Positions 7,294-14,494 of a stretch of 17,013 nucleotides of DNA are shown here, piece by piece. The translations under genes and the position numbers were made by a program. Each line of letters opens with the position of its first letter. Position 1 is the stretch's first letter. This stretch comes from CAYXXZ01 sp964469165 (GTDB lineage: Bacteria; Pseudomonadota; Gammaproteobacteria; Pseudomonadales; Porticoccaceae), in NCBI GenBank assembly GCA_964469165.1, contig CAYXXZ010000066.1, positions 1-17,013 of the forward strand. Reading direction: 5' to 3'. Under the pieces are notes generated by a model. It made no database searches. It had not been told where the DNA came from and saw nothing but the letters and a program-made list of their open reading frames with translations.

Positions 7294-8001
7294 ATGACGA
7301 GCCTGCCGGCGAGAGTCCACCGTGTTCTCATCATCGTGCTCATGGTCATCATGGGGGCAGAACTGGTGGCAACCCTCTACAAAGGGCTGTGGACGCAGGG
7401 CTTTCTTATCGTCGGCATCATGATCGTCACCTTCGTCCCCCTGGTGCTGGGGCGCAAATACCAGTTCCACATTCCTGCTGAATTCCAGATTCTCGCCGTC
7501 ATATTTGTCTTCGCCGCGCTGTTTCTGGGCGAGATCTACAGCTATTACGAACGGTTCTGGTGGTGGGACATCGCCCTGCACACCAGTTCAGGCCTGCTGA
7601 TGGGTATTCTGGGTTTTCTGCTCGTGTATCTGCTCAACGAGAACGACCATGTCGAACTCACCATGACGCCGCGGTTCGTTGCGCTTTTCGCCTTTCTGTT
7701 CGCGGTGACGGTCGGTGCTCTCTGGGAAATTTTCGAGTTCACCATGGACAGCCTGTTCGGCATGAACATGCAAAAACCCATGCTCGGAGATGACAGCGGG
7801 TTGACAGACACCATGTTCGACCTGGTCGTCGACACCATCGGCGCGCTGATCATCAGCTTGCTCGGCTGGTGGTACATGGTGCGTGGCGAGAGCTACTTCG
7901 TCGACAAATGGATCCGCAAATTCATCGCCAAGAACCCTCGCCTGTTTCACGGTCAATTGGAAGACGGGGACGCCGCCAGGAACGACGAATCGTCTCCCTG
8001 A
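7294..8001 (+). CDS. YjdF/DUF2238-like multi-pass membrane protein
   Basis: The 235-residue inner-membrane protein shows about six hydrophobic segments (near 10-27, 34-52, 64-84, 96-114, 127-148 and 178-196) and a basic/acidic cytoplasmic tail. Charged or polar residues inside or beside the membrane spans are the kind kept in the DUF2238 (YjdF) family: WWDIALHTSSG (Asp92, His96), ALWEIFEF (Glu145) and DTMFDLVVDTIGA (Asp176, Asp180). No activity is established for the family that I can name with confidence. The start at ATG 7294 is supported by AAGGAG just upstream. The gene ends 10 nt before the stop of the convergent EEP-family gene, with no visible terminator in that gap. Confidence 0.78.
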   Translation: MTSLPARVHRVLIIVLMVIMGAELVATLYKGLWTQGFLIVGIMIVTFVPLVLGRKYQFHIPAEFQILAVIFVFAALFLGEIYSYYERFWWWDIALHTSSGLLMGILGFLLVYLLNENDHVELTMTPRFVALFAFLFAVTVGALWEIFEFTMDSLFGMNMQKPMLGDDSGLTDTMFDLVVDTIGALIISLLGWWYMVRGESYFVDKWIRKFIAKNPRLFHGQLEDGDAARNDESSP

Positions 8002-8011
8002 GTGCCCGCCG

Positions 8012-8758
8012 TCAGGAACCGATCCGGTAGATGCCGCTCAGGGCGGCGTGATCGGAGAGCTTGCGCCAGGGTCCGCTGGCAAGGCAGGTGCAGGATACGG
8101 GATTGAGGCCGCGAAAATAGATGCGATCCATGGGCAGCATGGGCAGCCACACCGGATAGGTCAGGGCATGGCGACCGGTTATCTCTTCGAACAGCTCGCG
8201 CACTTCCAGATCCTGCTCGAAATGCTGTTCCGCCACCCGTTTCCAGTCATTGAAGTCTCCCGCGATCAGCATGGGTTCCGACTGTGGCACATGATTTGCG
8301 ATGCGTTCGATAAGGCGGTCCAGCTGGCGCGTGCGCTCCGCCTGAAAAAGGCCCATGTGCACGCAGAGCGTGTGCAGTGGAATGCCTCCCGGCAATTCGA
8401 TGATGCCGTGCAGAATACTGCGGCTGGCCAGGCGATGATTGGAAATGTCGATATTTTCCCAGAACTTGAACGGGTATTTGCTGAGAATCGCGTTGCCGTG
8501 GTGGCCCTTGCGATAAATCGCGTTCTTGCCGTAGGCATAGTGAGGCCAGAGCTTGTCGGCCAGATATTCGAAATGAGGAATATCCGGAAACGTGCCGAGC
8601 TTGCTTTTGTGGCGCCGCGTAGCACCGTGAACTTCCTGCAGAAAGACCAGGTCTGCACGCTCTTGTTCGAGAAGTTCGCGAATCTGAGTCAGGACAAAAC
8701 GCTGATTGCCCGTATTGAAACCCTTGTGAATATTGTAGGTAATGACCTTTATTTCCAT
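8012..8758 (-). CDS. Endonuclease/exonuclease/phosphatase (EEP) family protein
   Basis: The 248-residue product has every hallmark of the metal-dependent EEP fold: TYNIHKG with Asn9, LVFLQEV with Glu42, the middle His133 in CVHMG, AGDFND with Asp168 and Asn170, and the C-terminal SDHAAL with Asp236-His237. It has no signal peptide. Its size and motif set resemble YbhP, the EEP protein encoded next to cardiolipin synthase B in E. coli, but no phospholipid gene is adjacent here, so the substrate (phosphodiester of lipid or nucleic acid) is open. ATG 8758 fits the family start; a strong AGGAGG lies about 13 nt upstream, a longer spacing than usual. The open frame continues to 8854 but without conserved content. 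The gene is divergent from the Rap1a/Tai-like gene, with a perfect palindrome between them. Confidence 0.9.
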   Translation of the reverse strand: MEIKVITYNIHKGFNTGNQRFVLTQIRELLEQERADLVFLQEVHGATRRHKSKLGTFPDIPHFEYLADKLWPHYAYGKNAIYRKGHHGNAILSKYPFKFWENIDISNHRLASRSILHGIIELPGGIPLHTLCVHMGLFQAERTRQLDRLIERIANHVPQSEPMLIAGDFNDWKRVAEQHFEQDLEVRELFEEITGRHALTYPVWLPMLPMDRIYFRGLNPVSCTCLASGPWRKLSDHAALSGIYRIGS

Positions 8759-8802
8759 CGAACGGCTACAACCTCCTACTGCATTCAACATACTGGCATA
8801 AT

Positions 8803-8821
8803 CGCTGGTGTCACACCAGCG
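8803..8821. promoter_or_regulatory. Perfect 19-nt palindrome in divergent intergenic region
   Basis: CGCTGGTGT and ACACCAGCG are perfect inverted 9-mers around a single C. The palindrome sits in the 116-nt region between the EEP gene (-, start 8758) and the Rap1a/Tai-like gene (+, start 8875), about 45 nt from one start and 54 nt from the other. That symmetry and position suit an operator for a dimeric regulator controlling either or both genes. A hairpin in the EEP leader RNA is the alternative. I cannot assign a known regulator. Confidence 0.5.
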
Positions 8822-8874
8822 GCCTGATATGCGGGCCTGGAATTCCGCCAACACCCTGTGAGATATATACCATC

Positions 8875-9240
8875 ATGAAAAGAACCGTTGTCGCGCTGCT
8901 GTCCACGCTTGCCGCCGGTCTGGCCGCCGCCGATGGCAATACCCTGCTGCAGGAATGCTCGGAAATCCTTCATTTCGCGGAAACCGGCTACCTGGACGAA
9001 ACCAGCACGGGAGCCCCGTTCTGCATGGGCATGGTCAATGGCATGATGGCAATGAACGCCATCTACCGCGCCCAGTCCGGCAACGCCCCGCTGTTCTGCC
9101 CGCCCCAGACCACCATCACCAACGCCGAGGGTGCCCGCATCGTGGTGGAATACCTCAAGGCCAACCCGCAACAACTCGACAAGGACCCCGGTTCGCTGAT
9201 GTATTTTGCCTTCCGCGACGCCTATCCCTGCGCGCAGTGA
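8875..9240 (+). CDS. Rap1a/Tai-family-like exported protein
   Basis: The 121-residue product begins with a signal peptide (MKRTVVALLSTLAAGLAAA, cleavage before Asp20). The mature part has the pattern of the Rap1a/Tai domain: FCMGMVNGMM (Cys50), LFCPP (Cys75), a helix leading to VVEYLKANP, then AFRDAYPC (Cys119), with a further Cys28. That makes four Cys, probably two disulfides. In characterised cases such proteins are periplasmic immunity proteins against type VI secretion amidase effectors (Rap1a in Serratia, Tai in others), but many family members are orphans of unknown role. No effector, VgrG or Hcp gene is visible here. The ribosome binding site is weak. The stop codon (9238-9240) directly abuts the stop of the convergent yaiI gene, with zero spacer and no terminator. 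Confidence 0.72.
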   Translation: MKRTVVALLSTLAAGLAAADGNTLLQECSEILHFAETGYLDETSTGAPFCMGMVNGMMAMNAIYRAQSGNAPLFCPPQTTITNAEGARIVVEYLKANPQQLDKDPGSLMYFAFRDAYPCAQ

Positions 9241-9690
9241 TTAGCTGCGCGCCCTGGCCAGCAAGCGATCGAGGTTGTTGGCAAATGCCTGGCGCTCCCT
9301 GGGCCCCATGGGCGCTGGCCCGCCGGTCTGAATACCGCTGCTGCGCAGGGTATCCATGAAATCGCGGATATTCAGCCGGCCGCGAATATTCTCGCGCGTG
9401 TAGAGCTCGCCGCGGGGGTTGAGGGCATGGGCTCCCTTGTCGATGACCTCCGCCGCCAGGGGGATATCCTGGGTGACGACGATATCGCCGGCCGCCACGC
9501 GCTGGACGATTTCATTGTCGGCGACGTCGAAGCCCTGCTTCACCTGAATGGCGCGGATCAGCGCTGAATTGGGGATGCGAATGGCCTGGTTCGCCACCAG
9601 CGTCAGGCGGATTCCCGTGCGCTGCGCGGCGCGATAAAGAATCTCCCTGATCACCAGGGGACAGGCATCGGCGTCGACCCAGATATGCAT
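9241..9690 (-). CDS. yaiI: YaiI/YqxD family (DUF188) PIN-like protein
   Basis: The 149-residue product is a full-length member of the YaiI/YqxD family. It begins MHIWVDADACPLVIREILYRA, with the conserved acidic DADACP pocket at residues 6-11, and continues through GFDVADNEIVQRV, TQDIPLAAEVIDKGAHALNPRG and FMDTLRSSGIQTGG, all very close to E. coli YaiI. The fold is PIN-like, which suggests a metal-dependent nuclease, but no activity is firmly assigned that I know of. The start at 9690 lies 2 nt past the TAG of the upstream HerA-like gene, so the two are almost certainly cotranscribed and translationally coupled. The ribosome binding site is weak on its own. The 3' end abuts the Rap1a/Tai-like stop. 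Confidence 0.93.
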   Translation of the reverse strand: MHIWVDADACPLVIREILYRAAQRTGIRLTLVANQAIRIPNSALIRAIQVKQGFDVADNEIVQRVAAGDIVVTQDIPLAAEVIDKGAHALNPRGELYTRENIRGRLNIRDFMDTLRSSGIQTGGPAPMGPRERQAFANNLDRLLARARS

Positions 9691-9692
9691 GT

Positions 9693-11138
9693 CTAGCGCC
9701 TGCTCAGCGATCCGAGGATGCCCCGCATGATCTGCCTGCCCAGGGTGCTGCCGATGCTGCGCGCGGCGCTCTTGGCCATGGCTTCCACCACGCCCTGGCG
9801 CTGCCTGCCGGCTGCTTTGGCCGGCTTGCTCTTCTCCGCCGGCGGCTGTTTGTGCTCCGCCTGGCGGCGCAGTTCTTCCCAGGCCGAATCGCGATCGAGA
9901 GGCTCGTCGTAGCGCCCGCGCCAGGGTGAGCGGGACAGCACGTCCGCGCGCTCCGCCTCCGTCAGCGGCCCGATACGGGATTCAGGCGGCGCGATCAGCA
10001 CCCGCTCCACCGCTGTCGGGACGCCATCGCGGTCCAGCACCGACACCAGCGCCTCGCCAACACCGAGTTGCGTGATGGCCGTTTCCGTATCGAATGCGGG
10101 GTTGGCGCGAAAGGTCTGGGCCGCCACGCGCACGGCTTTCTGGTCCTTGGGCGTGAATGCGCGCAGCGCGTGCTGGACGCGGTTGCCCAGTTGGCCGAGA
10201 ACCGCGTCGGGAATGTCCGCCGGGCTTTGCGTAATGAAGTAGATGCCAACACCCTTGGAGCGAATCAGGCGCACTACCTGCTCGATCTTTTCCAGCAGGA
10301 TCCTGGGTGCGCCGTCGAACAACAAATGGGCTTCGTCGAAAAAGAACACCAGCTTGGGCCGATCCCTGTCGCCCACTTCCGGCAGTTGCTCGAACAGCTC
10401 GGAGATCAGCCACAGCAGAAATATGGCGTACAGGCGCGGCTGATGCATGAGGCGCGTGGCATCCAGCACGTTGATCACGCCGTTGCCGCTGAAGTCGTGC
10501 TTCATGAGATCGCCGAGCACCAGGGCCGGCTCCCCGAAGAACTGTGAACCGCCCTGCTCGCCCAGCATGTTCAGGTTGCGCTGAATGGCCGCAACACTGG
10601 CTGGGCTGATGCCGCCATGATCGCGCTCCAGCGTCGCGCGCTCATCCTTCACCCAGTTGAGTACGGCCTGCAGATCCTTCATATCCAGCAACAGCAGGCC
10701 CGCATCGTCCGCCGCCTTGAAGGCAGTGTGCAGCACCCCGGTCTGGGTAGTGTTGAGGTCGAGAAAACTGGACAGCAGCAAGGGGCCAAAATCGGACACC
10801 GTAGTGCGCACGCAATGGCCCTTTTCGCCGTAGATGTCCCAGAACACCGTGGGATACGGGCGCTGCCGATAATCCGCCAGCGGCATTACGGCGAGGCGCT
10901 CATCGATCTTGCGATGCGCCGCGCCCGCCGCTGCGATGCCGGACAGATCACCCTTCACGTCCGCCATGAAAACAGGCACCCCGGCGCGGGAAAAGCCTTC
11001 CGCGAGCACCTGCAAGGTCACGGTTTTTCCCGTGCCGGTGGCACCGGCGATCAAGCCGTGGCGGTTGGCCATCGCCAGGTCGAGCGCCACGCCCTGACCA
11101 TTGGTGCCGCCGATAACGAAAGTGTCACTCGCTGCCAT
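9693..11138 (-). CDS. HerA-like DUF853 (YjgR-type) ATPase
   Basis: The 481-residue P-loop ATPase belongs to the HerA/FtsK-like DUF853 group. Walker A is AGATGTGKTV (about 31-40, Lys38), MADVKGDLSG (58-67) follows, and the Walker B FFFDEAHLLF has Asp268-Glu269. Further on, ITQSPADIPDAVLGQLGNRVQHALRAF is the polar and arginine-containing segment typical of the family. HerA-type ATPases translocate along DNA, but the DUF853 branch (E. coli YjgR) is not well characterised, so a DNA role is inferred. The C-terminus is Lys/Ala/Pro-rich and ends in a short helix, SIGSTLGRQIMRGILGSL. ATG 11138 has GAGGAG at 11 nt. The frame ends 2 nt before yaiI. No herA-nurA-type partner is adjacent. Confidence 0.9.
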   Translation of the reverse strand: MAASDTFVIGGTNGQGVALDLAMANRHGLIAGATGTGKTVTLQVLAEGFSRAGVPVFMADVKGDLSGIAAAGAAHRKIDERLAVMPLADYRQRPYPTVFWDIYGEKGHCVRTTVSDFGPLLLSSFLDLNTTQTGVLHTAFKAADDAGLLLLDMKDLQAVLNWVKDERATLERDHGGISPASVAAIQRNLNMLGEQGGSQFFGEPALVLGDLMKHDFSGNGVINVLDATRLMHQPRLYAIFLLWLISELFEQLPEVGDRDRPKLVFFFDEAHLLFDGAPRILLEKIEQVVRLIRSKGVGIYFITQSPADIPDAVLGQLGNRVQHALRAFTPKDQKAVRVAAQTFRANPAFDTETAITQLGVGEALVSVLDRDGVPTAVERVLIAPPESRIGPLTEAERADVLSRSPWRGRYDEPLDRDSAWEELRRQAEHKQPPAEKSKPAKAAGRQRQGVVEAMAKSAARSIGSTLGRQIMRGILGSLSRR

Positions 11139-11226
11139 TGTCGATTTTTCTCCTCAAGAAGCTATAAGCCGTAAGCTTAAGCACGCCAGTTTCTGGCTAT
11201 GCGGCAGTCGTCATTGAATGCTCTGA

Positions 11227-11368
11227 GTTTCACGTTGCACGTTGCACGTTTCACGGAAGAACGGCGTGATCTGCGAGTCGTTGAGGCTCTCTGTACTACG
11301 GTGAGTGTTCAGTGCGATGCCATCGCCGCAGGCACCTACTTGAAAACGTGAAACGTGCAACGTGAAAC
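11227..11368. repeat. Inverted arrays of heptads downstream of pepN
   Basis: The left array is four tandem heptads: GTTTCAC, GTTGCAC, GTTGCAC, GTTTCAC (11227-11254). The right array is three inverted heptads: GTGAAAC, GTGCAAC, GTGAAAC (11348-11368). Apart from one extra heptad on the left, the arms are perfect inverted repeats, about 93 nt apart. The right array ends 14 nt past the pepN stop, so in pepN mRNA it could form a long-range stem acting as terminator or 3'-end stabiliser. The remaining 11139-11226 holds a CCGTAAGCTTAAGCA sequence (11169-11183) shared with the region before fadE. Confidence 0.75.
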
Positions 11369-11382
11369 TCAATCAAACACTC

Positions 11383-14201
11383 TCAGTGCCCCTCCAGACT
11401 CTTCGAGGCCACCTCGAACACGTCCGCCGACAGCGCCGGGCTGGCGGCGATACGCCGCAACTGGTCCTTCATCTGTACCGACAGCGCCTCGGGATACCTG
11501 CGCCAGCGGGTCAGCGGGTTCAGCAGGCGCGCGGCAATCTGGGGGTTCAGGCTGTTCAGGGCGAGCACCTTGTCGGCGAGATNNNNNNNNNNNNNNNNNN
11601 NNNNNNNNNNNNNNNNNNNNNNNNNNNNNNNNNNNNNNNNNNNNNNNNNNNNNNNNNNNNNNNNNNNNNNNNNNNNNNNNNNCGCGCGGCAATCTGGGGG
11701 TTCAGGCTGTTCAGGGCGAGCACCTTGTCGGCGAGATAACGATAGCCCTCGCCATCCTCATGGTGGAAATTGATCGCATTGGCACTGCCGAACGCAGCGA
11801 TCAGGGCACGCACCTTGTTGGGGTTGCGGATATCGAATGCCGGATGATTTTCCAGGGTCTTCACCCGCTCCAGTCCCCCCGGCAGCATGGAAGTCGCCTG
11901 GATCTGAAGCCACAGGTTGACGGCGAGTGGCTCGTGCTGCCAGCGCTCATGGAACACCGCCAGCGCATCCTGCGCCAATGGCGCGGCCGCCGCCACGGGC
12001 GAATTGACCAGAGCGACCAGCGCCGCGTGGCGATCCGTCATGTTGTCCGCCGTCACGGCTTGCTGATGCACCCTGTTCAGCAGCGCTTCGTCGTCGAGCA
12101 GCGCCAGATAGCTCAGGGCAGTGTTCTTCAGGCTGCGCCGCGCGATTTGCTCGGGATCCGGGCGGTAATCTTCGATCAGTGCGTTCTCTTCGTAGCACGC
12201 CAGCAAATCCTTGCGCAGCGCCATGGCCAGCGCGATGCGCACGTCGAGGCGCACATTATGAATGGCCGCAACATGGATGAGGTCCATTTCCTCACTCAGG
12301 TACGCTTCACTCGGCAGCGTCAACATCAGCGCAACCATGGCCTTGTCGAGGGTTTTGTCCGCCAGCAGCGCGCGGAACGCCTGCCCCAATCTTTTGTCCA
12401 GTACCAGATGATGACCATCCGCGCGCGCGGCGATGATCGCCTTGAGAATATCGAGCGCCAGGCGGTTGCAGGCCTCCCAGCGGTTGAAGCCATCGCTGTC
12501 GTGGGCCATCTGAAATGCCAGATCGTCCCTGCTGTAGGGGAATTGCCATTTCACCGGCGCGGAAAAATCGCGGAACAGGGACGGCAACGGCTTCTCCGCA
12601 ACCTTGGTGAACACCACCTGCTGGCGCGGCTCGGTGATTTCCAGCACCGTTTCAGTGGCGCCGGCAACGCCGTCGCTGTGCAGCGGCAGATCGCCGTCCC
12701 TGCCCAGCAACCCCATGCGCACGGGAATCAGGTAGGGCTTTTTGTCCGCGCACTCCGGTGTTGCCCGGCAGCTCTGCACGAACGTCAGCGTGTAGGTTTG
12801 GGCGGCCTCGTCATACACCCCCTCGACATTCACCTGCGGGGTGCCCGCCTGGCGGTACCAGTTCATGAATTGACTGAAATCCCTGCCGCTGACTTCCGCC
12901 ATGGCGGCGATGAACTCCTCGATCGTCACCGCCTGACCGTCATGGCGCGCGAAATACAGATCCGCGCCCTTGCGGAACAGTTCCGGCCCCAGCAGGGTAT
13001 GCACCATGCCCACCACCTCACTGCCCTTCTCGTAGACCGTGAGTGTGTAGAAATTGGAAATTTCCATGTACGACGCCGGCTGCACCGGGTGCGCCATGGG
13101 GCCGCCGTCTTCGGCAAACTGGAGTGTGCGCAGCACATTCACGTCCTGCACACGCTTGACCACGGGCGAGCCCATGTCAGCGGAAAAGCGGGAATCGCGA
13201 AACACGGTAAAGCCTTCCTTGAGACTCAGCTGAAACCAGTCGCGGCAGGTCACGCGATTGCCGGACCAGTTGTGGAAGTACTCATGGGCGACGATGGCCT
13301 GAATGTTCTGGAAAGACTGGTCGGTAGTGATCTCGGGCTTGGCCAGCACCGCGGAGCTGTTGAAGATGTTGAGCCCCTTGTTCTCCATGGCACCCATGTT
13401 GAAGTCGTCCACCGCCACGATCATGAAGGTGTCGAGATCGTATTCGCGGCCGTAGACCTCCTCGTCCCAGCGCATGGATCGCTTCAGCGCATCCATGGCG
13501 AATGCACATTTGTCCAGATCCTTCTCTTCCACGAAGATGCGCAGCGCGATCTCACGGCTACTGCAGGTGGTGAAACTGTCTTCGACCTGCGCCAGGTTTC
13601 CCGCCACCATGGCGAACAGATAACTCGGTTTGGGAAAGGGATCGTGCCACATCGCCCAATGGCGGCCGTGACCGCGCTCGCCGCTGGCCACCAGATTGCC
13701 GTTGGACAGCAAGACCGGATAGGCAGCCTTGTCGGCACTGATGGTGGTGGTGAACTCGGACATCACGTCGGGGCGATCGAGATAGAAGGTGATCTTGCGA
13801 AAGCCCTCGGCCTCGCATTGCGTGCAATACATGGAGCGGCTCTTGTAAAGCCCTTCAAGAGAAGTATTATTCTGTGGCTTTATAACGACTTCCGAGTAAA
13901 ACCTAAAGTTTTCATTGAGTTTACGTTCGACGCGCAGGGAAGTGCCGGAGTACTGGTATTCATGCGCGGCAAGCAGTTTTCCATCGATTGCCAGACTGTC
14001 GATTTCCAGATCGACACCCTGCAGCTCCAGGTTGGCATCGGGATTGGCGGACAGTGGATTGCGGCGCATCAGCAGTTCCGCCCGAACCCGCGTTTCCTCG
14101 TCACCGAGGTCGATGTAGAGCTCGGTTTTGTCGATCAAAAAATCCGGCACCTGATATTCGTTCAGGTAGACCGTTCTGGGCTGGCTGTCACGATAGGCCA
14201 T
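11383..14201 (-). CDS. pepN: Aminopeptidase N (PepN), interrupted by an artefactual gap
   Basis: PepN is a zinc metallo-aminopeptidase of family M1 that removes N-terminal residues from peptides in the cytoplasm. Visible landmarks are the substrate-binding GAMEN (270-274), the zinc motif HEYFH (306-310), the third zinc ligand Glu329 in LKEG, and the long helical C-terminal domain. ATG 14201 has GGAG at good spacing. As written, the frame runs into 100 Ns (11583-11682). An exact 55-nt copy flanks the Ns; removing the Ns and one copy (155 nt) shifts the frame so that it continues through LNSLNPQIAARLLNPLTRW to a stop at 11383, a PepN-type C-terminus. The corrected length is 887 residues, against about 870 in E. 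coli. The gene is the last of the nadK-rhomboid-DUF1315-DUF2797 cluster, with a MITE-like element just upstream. Confidence 0.95.
11528..11737. other. False scaffold gap: 100 Ns between two identical 55-nt copies
   Basis: Bases 11528-11582 and 11683-11737 are identical over 55 nt and flank exactly 100 Ns (11583-11682). One hundred Ns is a common placeholder for a gap of unknown size, and a short exact overlap between neighbouring contigs is what a de Bruijn assembler leaves at a break. Collapsing the copies restores the pepN reading frame, so the real sequence here is most simply 155 nt shorter. Confidence 0.92.
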
Positions 14202-14226
14202 AACGAACTCCGATTTGAGGGTGGCT

Positions 14227-14493
14227 AGGGCCTGTTAACACTACTGGAATAGTCGGCGTTGTGCCTGAAAAAGTGCCAATCAAGGCGCGACGAACGTGGT
14301 TTGGTTATTCCAAATGAGCGAGGAGCAACGTGGAGTGGCGCTTTTTCAGGCGCAACCCGAAGGGCTGGGGCCATTTTCCGCCCAGCTTCGTTGTCACTCG
14401 TTCATATAGGCCCACTATATTTCTCTCCTTCCGCCTCGCTGGTCGAAAAAATGGCCTCCAGCGACGACTATTCCAGTAGTGTTAACAGGCCCT
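14227..14493. mobile_element. MITE-like palindromic element between DUF2797 gene and pepN
   Basis: The 267-nt segment is bounded by perfect 29-nt terminal inverted repeats (14227-14255 and 14465-14493) containing CCTGTTAACACTACTGGAAT. The interior holds nested repeats: 14258-14278 against 14336-14356 (19 of 21, the two differences being G-U compatible), TTTGG/CCAAA around 14300-14314, GGCCATTTT (14369-14377) against AAAATGGCC (14448-14456), GCTGGG/CCCAGC (14364-14369, 14381-14386) and ATATAG/CTATAT (14404-14409, 14415-14420). It encodes no protein. CTAG occurs on both sides (14225-14228, 14495-14498), a possible target duplication, although CTAG is palindromic and part of the DUF2797 stop. 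Its size, termini and lack of genes fit a non-autonomous element mobilised in trans. Confidence 0.78.
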
Positions 14494-14494
14494 C

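Noticed and set aside
8012..9240. A toxin-immunity pair made of the EEP protein and the Rap1a/Tai-like protein
   Set aside because: The EEP protein has no export signal or toxin delivery domain, the genes are divergent, and known Rap1a/Tai partners are cell-wall amidases, not EEP enzymes.
11227..11368. Short repeats suggesting a CRISPR array
   Set aside because: The units are 7 nt, directly tandem, and inverted between sides, with a single 93-nt core; there are no spacers and no cas genes.
11556..11582. Apparent pepN stop at 11556
   Set aside because: It results from the frame being shifted by the Ns and the duplicated 55 nt; the corrected frame ends at 11383.
11355..14228. A 957-codon open frame on the plus strand crossing the Ns
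   Set aside because: It is antisense to pepN, passes through 100 unknown bases, and has low-complexity His/Arg/Gln-rich sequence without domains.
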